From contig JAIROH010000128.1 in assembly GCA_031257595.1 (NCBI GenBank), positions 1 through 24,228 on the forward strand: 24,228 nucleotides of DNA, given 5' to 3'. The position numbers and the translations under genes are program-made. Each line of letters begins with the position of its first letter. Within the stretch, counting starts at the first letter, position 1. Under the pieces are notes generated by a model that had not been told where the DNA came from, did not search any database, and worked only from the letters and a program-made list of their open reading frames with translations. Below, piece by piece: positions 7,864 to 15,086 of this stretch. The stretch comes from Treponema sp. (GTDB taxonomy: Bacteria > Spirochaetota > Spirochaetia > Treponematales > Breznakiellaceae).

Positions 7864-9422
7864 GCCTTTTACTTTTATCGACCGTATGTACGCGGCTTTG
7901 GTGCCTGCCGCCGGTTTCCGCCGCGGAACCGGCTTCCATCGCAAAACCCCAACCGGAGAAGCCGGTCGTTTCCCTGCTCTTTGCCGGTTCCTGGGAAAGC
8001 GGCGGAAACCTTTCCGAACGCGCCCAACTCATGCTCGAAATGCCCGCATCGGGTCTCGGTTTCCGTATCCAGTATACGGATCGCAGAAAAGCTTCGTCCT
8101 GGGATGCTTTTACGGAAAGTTTTGACAAAAACAGCCTTACCGCGTTTTCGGGCGGAATATACCATGAACCGACCGGTTCCCGGTTTTTATACGGGATGAT
8201 AACAACGTCCGGCCTTGCCGCGAGGATCACCGGTCCCCGGCTAAAGGGCGTTCCGTTTGAAGAATCCCGCGCGGCGTCCCAAAGCGAGCTGAAAACCGAA
8301 AGTTCCTCCACGGCCCTTCCGGCGTTTTACCTCCGTCTGGCAAGTCCCGAATTTGGATTGGGTTCAGGAGATTCTTCAAAACCCCGCCTCGGGGTCTTTG
8401 GGGCCGTTTCCCTGGAATCGGAAGGAGAGCCGGGCAGTACGCTTTCTTTTTCTTCCGGGAAAAGCGCCTTTACCGCGGGAACAACCGTTTCCTTTTCGCG
8501 CGGTTCCTGGGCGCGGCTGGAAACCTATTATACCGAGGGGACGATTCCTCCAAGAACGCCGTCTACGTGGTTCAGCCCCAAACCCGCTCTGCCCGAAAGG
8601 GATTTTCGCGTTTATGCGGGAAGCGTCGTACTGCATTTCCCCGGATTCGGCTTTGCCGCGGACGGGGCCTGGTCCGAAACCTTTGCCTACGGCAGGGGTT
8701 TTTACGGTAACCTGGGCCTCCGCTTCGGCGACAGGCCCTGGAGGCTGTCCGTTGCCGCGGACGGTTCCGGCAGCCGCTATACCGGGCCGGACGGCGGCGA
8801 AAACGAAGCGGAGCTCCGTTTCGCCGCCAGGCTTGAACGAAGGGGCAAACGCTCAAGCCTTTTCAGGCTTGAGGCGCTTGTCCGGGCCGCCGAAACGGAG
8901 GACAACGCTCCCGGCGGTTTTTGGGAGCTGGCGGAAACGCCAAACCGTTATTCGTTCGGCGTTTACTGCCGTCCCCAGGCAGGCGGCGGATCATTTTCCG
9001 TCCGCGGTTTCTCGTTCAGCCTGAAAAAAGACAGCCGGATTCCGGAAAAGGAATTCGCCGGAGCCGAAGCCGCTGTTTCCCTCAGGCTGTTTCAGCTTGG
9101 CTTCGACAGCCGAATCAGCGTTTCCGGCATTGAAGAAAACCCAAAAGAAGATCCGGCTCTTCAGGAAACGGTAACATTCGGTCGCTATCGTTTTGATTCG
9201 CTCAGGCTGCGCGAAAGCGTTGTCTGGAGCGGGGGCTTTTTTCAATGCAAAGCCGGACTTGGTTATACCGCGGAAATGAAGACCGCGGAACTAAAGGCAT
9301 CCTGGGACGCTTCCCTGGCCGTAACATTCAAGGGAAAACACGGCTGGTTCAGCCTTAAAGCGAGCGCCCCAAATTTTCCCGGCGATTGGGAGTATACGCT
9401 TTCCTGGCTGCTGCGGAAGTAA
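7857..9422 (+). CDS. Predicted outer-membrane beta-barrel protein
   Basis: This is a 521-residue protein with a signal peptide at residues 1-22 and a plausible cleavage site after VSA. The rest is a long run of alternating hydrophobic/polar strands rich in Gly, Ser, Phe and Tyr (for example FRVYAGSVVLHFPGFGF and GNLGLRFG). It has no cytoplasmic helices and finishes with WEYTLSWLLRK, consistent with an outer-membrane barrel. I do not recognise a named family. No upstream in-frame alternative start exists before the stop at 7818. The start codon sits inside a hairpin and the nearest Shine-Dalgarno-like sequence is only one base away, so translation initiation may be regulated or weak. Barrel assignment is by composition only. 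Confidence 0.75.
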   Translation: MKRLLLLSTVCTRLWCLPPVSAAEPASIAKPQPEKPVVSLLFAGSWESGGNLSERAQLMLEMPASGLGFRIQYTDRRKASSWDAFTESFDKNSLTAFSGGIYHEPTGSRFLYGMITTSGLAARITGPRLKGVPFEESRAASQSELKTESSSTALPAFYLRLASPEFGLGSGDSSKPRLGVFGAVSLESEGEPGSTLSFSSGKSAFTAGTTVSFSRGSWARLETYYTEGTIPPRTPSTWFSPKPALPERDFRVYAGSVVLHFPGFGFAADGAWSETFAYGRGFYGNLGLRFGDRPWRLSVAADGSGSRYTGPDGGENEAELRFAARLERRGKRSSLFRLEALVRAAETEDNAPGGFWELAETPNRYSFGVYCRPQAGGGSFSVRGFSFSLKKDSRIPEKEFAGAEAAVSLRLFQLGFDSRISVSGIEENPKEDPALQETVTFGRYRFDSLRLRESVVWSGGFFQCKAGLGYTAEMKTAELKASWDASLAVTFKGKHGWFSLKASAPNFPGDWEYTLSWLLRK

Positions 9423-9434
9423 GCGTTCTATCTT

Positions 9435-9585
9435 AATCAAAGGCCATAATGACAGCAAAACCCACATCGTTGATTACGAGGCAGGCACACGAAAAAGTTT
9501 GGAGACCTGGCCGCGATGCTGTTTCGTTGGTGTACCTGCCAAAATCTCAGGCGACGTGGGTTTTGACGTTATTTGCTCTTTGATT
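9435..9585. repeat. 151-nt imperfect palindrome (MITE-like element or structured RNA)
   Basis: Successive paired blocks are: AATCAAAG (9435-9442) with CTTTGATT (9578-9585); AATGAC (9448ff) with GTTATT; CAAAACCCACATCG (9456-9469) with CGACGTGGGTTTTG (9552-9565, one mismatch); and GCAGGCACACGAAA (9481-9494) with TTTCGTTGGTGTACCTGC (9522-9539, 2-base bulge plus mismatch). Between the third and fourth blocks are unpaired stretches of about 11-12 bases on each side, giving a rod with a central bubble. A 44-codon frame (9449-9583) lies wholly within it, with no ribosome-binding site, and is probably incidental. It occupies the gap between two convergent genes. A dispersed repeat, a bidirectional terminator and a small RNA are all possible. 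Confidence 0.65.
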
Positions 9586-9650
9586 TTGTCAAAACTGATA
9601 AGAGTAGACCTTTATCTGTTGAATACGATCTTGTTGAAATCTGTATTTGT

Positions 9651-9672
9651 CAGGCTCCTAGCCAAGAGCCTG
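9651..9672 (-). terminator. 7-bp hairpin spanning the stop codon of the PLP enzyme gene
   Basis: CAGGCTC (9651-9657) and GAGCCTG (9666-9672) are perfect complements with an 8-base loop containing the TAG stop. On the minus strand no strong U run follows (ACAAATA), so termination would be weak. It may instead protect the 3' end. Confidence 0.4.
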
Positions 9673-10830
9673 CTCAAGATCAGCGATGATGTCCGCCGGA
9701 TTTTCTATACCCACGGACAGGCGGAGAAGCCTGTCGTTCACCCCGGCGGCAAGGCGCATGGCTTCGGGAATGGCATTATGGGTCTGGGCCAGGGGATAAG
9801 TAATAAGGGACTCGACCCCGCCAAGACTTTCGGCGAAGAGGACAAGGGAAACCTTCTTCAAAACCCTTTCGGCGTCCTTTTTGTCTTTTACATAAAACGA
9901 CACAAGCCCGCTGTGTCCCCGCGCCTGAACGAATGAAAGGGCGTATTGGGGATGATCCTCAAAACCGGTGTAGAAAACCTTTTCCACTTTGGGATGTTTC
10001 CGCAAAGCCCCGGCAACAAGCTTTCCGTTGGCCTGGTGCTTCTCCATGCGGAGGGCCAGGGTTTTGATACCGCGCAGGGTAAGCCACGAATCAAAGGGGG
10101 AAAGGGTGGCGCCTTCGCTCTTTTGCACATTCCGCAGGGGTTCCGCATATTCGTCATTTGAATGGACGACAAGACCGGCAAGCGTATCGTTGTGACCCGC
10201 CAGGTATTTGGTTCCCGAATGAATGACAAAATCGGCGCCCAAATCCAGGGGGTTTTGAAAATACGGCGTAAGAAACGTGTTGTCTACAACAAGAAAGCCC
10301 CCGCGGCGATGTATCATCTCCGCGCATTTTCCAACATCCGTCACCTTCATCATGGGATTTGACGGAGTTTCTATAAACAACACCTGTGTATTGGGCTTTA
10401 GGGCCGCCGCGATCTTTTCGGGATGGCTGGTATCAATCCAGGAAAATTCAAAACCGTATTTTGCGTAATATTCGTTGAACAAACGGTACGTACCGCCGTA
10501 AAGATCCTCGGATACGACAACGTGTACCGGAACGTCTTTGGCCGGAACGAACAGCTTTATGACGGCGGAAATTGCCCCCATGCCGGTGGCAAAGGCAAGG
10601 CCGTGTTTTCCGTGTTCCAGGACTGCCGCGGTTTCTTCCAGGGCCGATCTTGTAGGATTGACGCCCCTGCTGTAATCAAAGCCGGTGGATTCTCCCAATC
10701 CGGGATGGCGGAACGTGGCGCACTGGTAAATCGGTACGCTGACCGCGCCGGTTGCGGGATCGAACAAGTGACACGCGCCGTGTACACAATAAGTTTCGAT
10801 ACTGTTGGTTTTTTCGCTGAAATTTCCCAC
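9658..10830 (-). CDS. Trans-sulfuration (Cys/Met metabolism) PLP-dependent enzyme
   Basis: This is a 390-residue cytoplasmic enzyme of the cystathionine gamma-synthase / beta-lyase / gamma-lyase family. Diagnostic segments are YSRGVNPTR (phosphate-binding Tyr and Arg), the ATGMGAI loop, VVDNTFLTPY with the pyridine-binding Asp, and SGTKYLAGHND with the Schiff-base lysine (K208). The length fits the family. The sequence does not decide between cystathionine gamma-synthase, cystathionine lyase and methionine gamma-lyase, so no symbol is given. An open frame extends upstream to 10863, but GTG at 10830 is preferred: GGAGG lies 6 bases upstream (plus-strand 10837-10841), and the family normally starts just before this point. 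It is a single gene, convergent with the barrel gene and divergent from the DbpA-domain gene. No S-box, T-box or other riboswitch is visible upstream. Confidence 0.93.
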   Translation of the reverse strand: MGNFSEKTNSIETYCVHGACHLFDPATGAVSVPIYQCATFRHPGLGESTGFDYSRGVNPTRSALEETAAVLEHGKHGLAFATGMGAISAVIKLFVPAKDVPVHVVVSEDLYGGTYRLFNEYYAKYGFEFSWIDTSHPEKIAAALKPNTQVLFIETPSNPMMKVTDVGKCAEMIHRRGGFLVVDNTFLTPYFQNPLDLGADFVIHSGTKYLAGHNDTLAGLVVHSNDEYAEPLRNVQKSEGATLSPFDSWLTLRGIKTLALRMEKHQANGKLVAGALRKHPKVEKVFYTGFEDHPQYALSFVQARGHSGLVSFYVKDKKDAERVLKKVSLVLFAESLGGVESLITYPLAQTHNAIPEAMRLAAGVNDRLLRLSVGIENPADIIADLEQALG

Positions 10831-10847
10831 AAATAGCCTCCGTTGGT

Positions 10848-10876
10848 ATTTTGACGATATCATTCCATAATGACAA
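10848..10876 (-). promoter_or_regulatory. Candidate promoter of the PLP enzyme gene
   Basis: Read on the minus strand, TTGTCA (10876-10871), a 17-base spacer and CAAAAT (10853-10848) give 5/6 and 4/6 matches. The predicted start near 10841 falls on the GGAGG ribosome-binding site, giving a leader of about a dozen bases. Confidence 0.4.
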
Positions 10877-10951
10877 TGACGCAGGATACTGTTGACATTC
10901 TGCTAAAGTTCCATCGGGTTGTAAAGGTGTACGTTGAGGCAGCGCACCCCC

Positions 10952-10980
10952 TTGAGCAAACAGATTGAGCGTGCTTTAAT
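10952..10980 (+). promoter_or_regulatory. Candidate promoter giving a leaderless mRNA
   Basis: TTGAGC (10952-10957), a 17-base spacer and TTTAAT (10975-10980) match the housekeeping consensus at 4/6 and 5/6. The expected transcription start, 7 bases after the -10 hexamer, is the A of ATG 10987. No Shine-Dalgarno sequence precedes the gene. TTGAG also occurs at 10934 and 10965. Confidence 0.5.
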
Positions 10981-10986
10981 ATGCCC

Positions 10987-11622
10987 ATGAAATACAAAAC
11001 GGTACCGGATAAAATTGACGAAGAAAGCCTTGTAAGGCGGATTCATTCGTTGTTAGATGAAATCCAAACCGAAGCGGAACCGCAGCTGTTAAACCAATAT
11101 AGATCTGTTTTCAGGAAAGAGGTTTCTTTTTTCAGGCGTTCTTATCTGGCTGCATACCTTCTTCTGCTTGCCGAACAGGGAAAGACTTTCAAGAGGCGCC
11201 GGGACAGCCGGTGGGCTGAGGACAACCGCGAGAATTTCCGCGGGGAAGTTTCCGGTAAAGGCGGAGCGCGGCGGGAGGATTTTAGATCCCAGGAAGAGGC
11301 GCATTTTTTGCCCGAAGAAGATGCCGCGCGTCTTTTTGTCAGCATAGGGCGGAACCGTAAGGTTTTCCCCAGAGAAATCATCGGCCTGTTAAACACAAAA
11401 GCCCGGATAACAAGGGACGACATCGGCGGTATCCGCATACTGGACAACTATTCTTTTGTGCAGGTGCGTAACGCCGTCGCGGACGCGGTTATCAAGGCCC
11501 TAAACGGGCAAAATTTCAGGGGAAGAACCCTGACGGTTAACTATGCCCGAATCAAAAAAGACGACCCGGAAGCCATGGAATACGGGGACTCCGGCGGCCC
11601 GGAATTTTCTGAAAATGGTTAA
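10987..11622 (+). CDS. Stand-alone DbpA-type RNA-binding domain protein
   Basis: This is a protein of about 211 residues. The second half (about residues 108-190) contains ARLFVSIGRN, the helix-turn DDIGGIRILDNYSFVQV and GQNFRGRTLTVNYAR. This is the pattern of the C-terminal RNA-recognition fold of DbpA DEAD-box helicases, but no helicase motifs are present. The N-terminal part is charged and helical and ends in a basic, low-complexity linker. In DbpA this domain binds structured RNA such as 23S rRNA hairpin 92; the free-standing version is typical of treponemes and its target is unknown. ATG codons occur at 10981 and 10987. I favour 10987 because the promoter spacing predicts transcription starting there. 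The 3' end overlaps the next gene by 8 bases, so the two are likely co-translated. Confidence 0.88.
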   Translation: MKYKTVPDKIDEESLVRRIHSLLDEIQTEAEPQLLNQYRSVFRKEVSFFRRSYLAAYLLLLAEQGKTFKRRRDSRWAEDNRENFRGEVSGKGGARREDFRSQEEAHFLPEEDAARLFVSIGRNRKVFPREIIGLLNTKARITRDDIGGIRILDNYSFVQVRNAVADAVIKALNGQNFRGRTLTVNYARIKKDDPEAMEYGDSGGPEFSENG

Positions 11623-12268
11623 CCGAATTACCGTTGGGGAATTGGCGACCAACTGCTGGATCGTTCCCATTCCCCAAACCGGGGGAAAGTGTATCCTTGT
11701 CGATCCCGGAGGCGACGGGGATATAATCATAGCCCGGCTGGGAAAACTGCTCTTTAGGCCGGCGTATATCGCGCTTACCCATGCCCATTTTGATCATATA
11801 GCCGCCCTGCCGGATATCGCGGCAGCCTATCCGGACGCGAAGATCGCCATTCACCGGGCGGAAGCTTCAAAACTGGGACCGGGTTCCCTGGAACTTCACC
11901 GCCGTGATTTCGCCGCGGCGGGCGCTTCTTCCTATATAGACGCCTTTTTCGCCGCCTATGCGGATCGGGGCATGGAGATGCCGGAAGGATCCGTTCTGCT
12001 TGACGAAGGGGACGCTTTGGGCCCTTTCCGGGTTTTGCATCTGCCCGGCCACAGCCCCGGATCCATCGGCCTGTTGTGGGAAGAAGAAAAGATCCTTTTA
12101 AGCGGGGATACCCTGTTCCGCGCGGGAGTGGGACGCACCGATCTTCCCGATGGCGACTGGGGACTTCTTAACGCCAGCCTCGAACGGCTTTTTAAGCTGG
12201 AAGGCGATATACAGGTTTATCCGGGACACGGAGAGACGACGACCATTGGCCGCGAGCGGGCGCGCTAG
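11615..12268 (+). CDS. Metallo-beta-lactamase-fold hydrolase (glyoxalase II-like)
   Basis: This is a 217-residue protein. The metal-binding signature is complete: THAHFDH (H56, H58, D60, H61), H146 in the GHSPGS motif, D165 in SGDTLF and H205 in PGHGETT. The short form, without a long C-terminal substrate domain, is widespread; members include glyoxalase II-like thioesterases, and the substrate here is not determined. An open frame reaches back to 11543, but homologues start at about MVNRITVG, and the ATG at 11615 overlaps the previous stop (TAA 11620-11622). This supports translational coupling to the RNA-binding protein. The gene ends only 2 bases from the stop of convergent leuD. It is probably cytoplasmic, as no signal peptide is seen. 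Confidence 0.92.
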   Translation: MVNRITVGELATNCWIVPIPQTGGKCILVDPGGDGDIIIARLGKLLFRPAYIALTHAHFDHIAALPDIAAAYPDAKIAIHRAEASKLGPGSLELHRRDFAAAGASSYIDAFFAAYADRGMEMPEGSVLLDEGDALGPFRVLHLPGHSPGSIGLLWEEEKILLSGDTLFRAGVGRTDLPDGDWGLLNASLERLFKLEGDIQVYPGHGETTTIGRERAR

Positions 12269-12270
12269 TG

Positions 12271-12849
12271 TTAATAGCGTTGTTCCGCGTAGTTGACCCA
12301 GCCCCCCGCTGTAACCAGGGCTTTTTCAAAAACCCCAAGGCTAAACGAAAAAATCTTTTCCGTTAACGCCGAAGAGGTTTCCCGTACCGGATTTTCCTGT
12401 TCCGGGTTGTTCTGTCCCGAATCTTCGCTGAACGTCAGCGTTCCTGCCGCAAGGTCTACGGAAAGAACCGTTTCCTTGTCCGAAAAATCCCGGAACAAAA
12501 CGTCAATATCGCCGGAAGAAAGCTCGCAGGCGATCATGCCGCAGTTATACATATTCTGCCTGAATATCCGGGCAAAGTTTGGGGCAATTACCATGCTGAT
12601 TCCGTTAAGTTCCAGCACCCAGGGAGCGTGTTCCCTCGAGGAACCACAGCCAAAATTTTCCCTGGTCACGATAACGCTTTTTCCGGCGCAGGAAGCGCGT
12701 GGCTCAAATCCGGGAAGCTTAAGATCTTCCAGTATATGGGGCTTAAGGGATTCCCTGGTATTTGCCGTAAGGTACTTTGCCGGAATAATCTCGTCTGTGT
12801 TGATATCGGCCCGGTCCAGAAACAGGATCCTGCCCCCAAATGTTTTCAT
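12271..12849 (-). CDS. leuD: 3-isopropylmalate dehydratase small subunit
   Basis: This is a 192-residue protein. It forms the swivel domain that completes the active site of the LeuC/LeuD isomerase, converting 2-isopropylmalate to 3-isopropylmalate and, in the citramalate route, citramalate to 3-methylmalate. Family motifs are INTDEIIPAKYL near the N-terminus and FGCGSSREHAP, which contacts substrate. A hydrophilic insertion rich in Gln, Asn and Glu lies at about residues 137-163, before the conserved C-terminal strand and helix. The open frame reaches 13047, but ATG at 12849 is the family start and overlaps the leuC stop by 4 bases (ATGA), indicating coupling. It is convergent with the hydrolase gene. 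Confidence 0.95.
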   Translation of the reverse strand: MKTFGGRILFLDRADINTDEIIPAKYLTANTRESLKPHILEDLKLPGFEPRASCAGKSVIVTRENFGCGSSREHAPWVLELNGISMVIAPNFARIFRQNMYNCGMIACELSSGDIDVLFRDFSDKETVLSVDLAAGTLTFSEDSGQNNPEQENPVRETSSALTEKIFSFSLGVFEKALVTAGGWVNYAEQRY

Positions 12850-14180
12850 TCGCCGGGCCCTGCCGTGGTAATGCGGCCGGCGACTGCCGATGCGGCGGCC
12901 GAGGCGGGGCTCATCAGGTGGACCATGCCGCCCTGACCCATGCGGCCAAAAAAATTCCTGTTGGTGGTGGAGGCGCAGACTTCGCCTTCGGCCAGCACTC
13001 CGTTGGACATGCCAAGACACGCGCCGCAGCCAGGACTTACCACGCAAAAGCCCGCGGCGGCAAAGTCGCCGATAAGCCCTTCTTCCAGGGCCCGGCGGTA
13101 TACGGCCTGGGTTGCCGGGGCGAGTATGGCCCGCAGCCCGGGCGCCGTCGTTTTTCCGCGGATTACCGCCGCCGCGGCCCGAAGATCTTCTATGCGGCCA
13201 TTGGTACAGGATCCTATGTAGACCTGATCGATTTTGGTTCCGGCAAGTTCCCGAACGGGCTTTACCTCGTCGGGCTTGTAGCCGGCGGTGACCAAAGGCT
13301 CCAGGGCGGAACAGTCAATGTTGTAGACCGCGTCGTAGACGGCATCCTCATCGCTCCGCCATGTTTCAAAATCCGCAAGCGCCTCTTCTTTGGCGGCGTA
13401 GGTTTTCCCGTCAGGCGCAATTTGGCCGTCAGCCAAATCCGGACCGTCACGCCGGATAAACGGCCACAGGTAGTCCACAGTCACCATGTCGGGCATGCAA
13501 ATTCCGCTGGTCGCTCCGGCTTCCACAGCCATGTTGCACAGGGTCATCCTGCCTTCCATGCTCATCGCGTCAACAACAGGGCCGCGGAATTCGATAACCC
13601 TGTCCGTCGCGCCGGAAACGCCGAGCTTCGCGATAACCGCGAGGATAATGTCTTTGGGATAAACGCCGCCGGGGGCTTTTCCGTTCAGGTTAACCCTGAT
13701 CGAACGGGGCTGTTTGAAGGCGCAGACCCCTTTAAGGATGCCGACTTCCAAATCCGTGGTTCCGATCCCGGCGGCAAATGCCCCGAAAGCGCCGTGGGTA
13801 CAGGTGTGGCTGTCGCCCATGATCACCGTATAGCCCGGCCTGACAAAACCCTTTTCGGGAAAAATCGCGTGACAGACCCCGTTTCTGCCTATGTCGAAAA
13901 AGTCGTTTATACGATGGCGTTTTGCCCAATCCCGCAAAATCTTTCCCTGTTCCGCGGTTGCCGAATCTTTGGCGGGGCTGACATGATCTATCACCGCTTT
14001 AATCCGCCTGGGATCAAAAACACGATCCAGCCCCCGCGACACAAGATCGTTTATCGCAATCGGCGTGGTTATCTCATGGCAAAAAACCGCGTCCAGGGCA
14101 AGCACCCAAACGCCGGAACCGCCTTCCGGCCTGTCCTTAACGTGGGAATCAAAAATTTTCTCCGTAAGGGTTTTGCCCAT
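12846..14180 (-). CDS. leuC: 3-isopropylmalate dehydratase large subunit
   Basis: This is a 444-residue protein of the aconitase superfamily, carrying a [4Fe-4S] cluster. The three cluster cysteines are C325 (GSCTNGR), C385 and C388 (PGCGACLGM); their spacing of 60 and 3 equals that of E. coli LeuC. Other conserved parts are the GDSHTCTHGAFGAFAAGIG segment and MVEAGATSGI-like sequence. With LeuD it isomerises 2-isopropylmalate and probably also the citramalate-derived intermediate. The ATG at 14180 is chosen over an upstream in-frame start at 14213: AAGG lies 8 bases before it, and GKTLTEKIFDSH is the normal N-terminus. It is first in a leuC-leuD operon on the strand opposite to leuA-cimA-leuB. 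Confidence 0.96.
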   Translation of the reverse strand: MGKTLTEKIFDSHVKDRPEGGSGVWVLALDAVFCHEITTPIAINDLVSRGLDRVFDPRRIKAVIDHVSPAKDSATAEQGKILRDWAKRHRINDFFDIGRNGVCHAIFPEKGFVRPGYTVIMGDSHTCTHGAFGAFAAGIGTTDLEVGILKGVCAFKQPRSIRVNLNGKAPGGVYPKDIILAVIAKLGVSGATDRVIEFRGPVVDAMSMEGRMTLCNMAVEAGATSGICMPDMVTVDYLWPFIRRDGPDLADGQIAPDGKTYAAKEEALADFETWRSDEDAVYDAVYNIDCSALEPLVTAGYKPDEVKPVRELAGTKIDQVYIGSCTNGRIEDLRAAAAVIRGKTTAPGLRAILAPATQAVYRRALEEGLIGDFAAAGFCVVSPGCGACLGMSNGVLAEGEVCASTTNRNFFGRMGQGGMVHLMSPASAAASAVAGRITTAGPGE

Positions 14181-14199
14181 TTTAGATGCCTTGGCGTTC

Positions 14200-14229
14200 A
14201 GGGTAATAAACAAAGCGCGAAAATGTCAA
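14200..14229 (-). promoter_or_regulatory. Candidate leuC promoter
   Basis: A perfect TTGACA (plus-strand 14229-14224) is followed after 18 bases by TACCCT (14205-14200), or after 15 bases by TATTAC. The -10 is poor, which would fit a regulated promoter. The predicted leader is about 13 bases. Confidence 0.4.
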
Positions 14230-14232
14230 GAT

Positions 14233-14253
14233 GCCCTGCCAATCCCCCAGGGC
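14233..14253. promoter_or_regulatory. Inverted repeat abutting the leuC -35
   Basis: GCCCTG (14233-14238) and CAGGGC (14248-14253) are perfect complements with a 9-base spacer. The repeat begins 4 bases from the leuC -35 hexamer and lies between the two divergent promoters (leuC and the carboxypeptidase gene). It could be an operator. No T run follows on either side, so a terminator is less likely. Confidence 0.4.
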
Positions 14254-14306
14254 TTGGTTGCAAATTTTAGTCATTTAGGAGTATCATATATACATATGGT
14301 GTTAAA

Positions 14307-15086
14307 TTGAGCCGCGACGCCGTAATAACAAAACTATTTCTTTTTTTTCTCCTTTCCGGGCCGCTGTTTCAGGTTGCGTCTCAGGAGTCCGCACAGGCTT
14401 CGGGGAATTTTGCCGTGGGGCTGGAAGCCGCGCTGACGGACATTCCCGGTTCCATAAAAACGCGGATAAAAAACGACCCCGCCTTTCCTTCTGCTTTGGC
14501 GAAGGTTCTTGACGACGATCCCTGGCTGCGCATTTTGGTTGACAAAGCTCACCCTCTTCCGGAAAGCTACGAACCGGAAGATCTTGTGGTGTTGACATAC
14601 AAAAGTTACCGGGCCGGCATTGCCGATGTAATGACGCTCCGTAAAAAGGCCGAAAGGGCTCTTGAAGAAATGGCCGCCGCCGCCCGCGCCGAAGGCATTG
14701 TTTTAACGGTATCTTCGGCGTACCGATCCTACGCATACCAGGCAGGATCGTTTGATCGCTGGACAAGGCGGCTCGGTTCCGTGGAAGCGGAAAAAGTTTC
14801 CGCGAGGCCGGGCAAAAGCCAGCACCAGTTGGGGCTTGTGGTTGATTTCGGCTCCATCGCCAACGATTTTGCCGAAACCGGAGCCGGCCGCTGGGTAAGG
14901 GCCAATGCCGCCCGGTTCGGATGGTCGCTTTCCTATCCCAAAGGATACGAGGACATTACGGGATATTCATGGGAAAGCTGGCATTATCGTTACGTAGGAA
15001 AAGAACTCGCCGCTTTTATCGACACATACTTTGAAGGCGTACAGCAGTACGCCCTTGCTTTTCTCCACGCATGGGAACGCCGGTGA
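14307..15086 (+). CDS. VanY-type D-alanyl-D-alanine carboxypeptidase (M15B)
   Basis: This is a 259-residue protein with an N-terminal signal sequence (about residues 8-26), so it acts in the periplasm or at the membrane face on peptidoglycan stem peptides. The zinc-peptidase signature is complete: YRSYAYQ, SQHQLGLVVDFG with ligands H173 and D180, and ESWHYRY with catalytic E223 and ligand H226. It would remove terminal D-Ala from pentapeptides; there is no van regulatory or ligase gene here, so housekeeping wall trimming is likelier than vancomycin resistance. The start is TTG at 14307, the only in-frame candidate, with at best a GGTG Shine-Dalgarno at 14298. Its end overlaps the start of the Fe-S histidine kinase gene, suggesting co-expression. 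Confidence 0.93.
   Translation: MSRDAVITKLFLFFLLSGPLFQVASQESAQASGNFAVGLEAALTDIPGSIKTRIKNDPAFPSALAKVLDDDPWLRILVDKAHPLPESYEPEDLVVLTYKSYRAGIADVMTLRKKAERALEEMAAAARAEGIVLTVSSAYRSYAYQAGSFDRWTRRLGSVEAEKVSARPGKSQHQLGLVVDFGSIANDFAETGAGRWVRANAARFGWSLSYPKGYEDITGYSWESWHYRYVGKELAAFIDTYFEGVQQYALAFLHAWERR

Noticed and set aside
9449..9583. A 44-codon plus-strand frame within the long palindrome
   Set aside because: It lacks a ribosome-binding site and coincides with the palindrome, so the open frame is better explained by the repeat structure.
9435..9585. 6S RNA or SRP RNA assignment for the palindrome
   Set aside because: The rod-and-bubble shape is suggestive of 6S, but no good promoter is found on either strand and the conserved SRP apical motif is absent; kept only as an unidentified structure.
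14181..14306. T-box or leucine leader-peptide attenuator upstream of leuC
   Set aside because: The predicted leader is only about 13 bases and has no Leu-codon run or T-box sequence.
14296..14310. A four-codon leader peptide before the carboxypeptidase gene
   Set aside because: It is too short and lacks a properly spaced Shine-Dalgarno; it is probably chance.
14307..15086. Vancomycin-resistance gene
   Set aside because: VanY-like carboxypeptidases are common housekeeping enzymes, and no vanR/S/H/A/X homologue is present.
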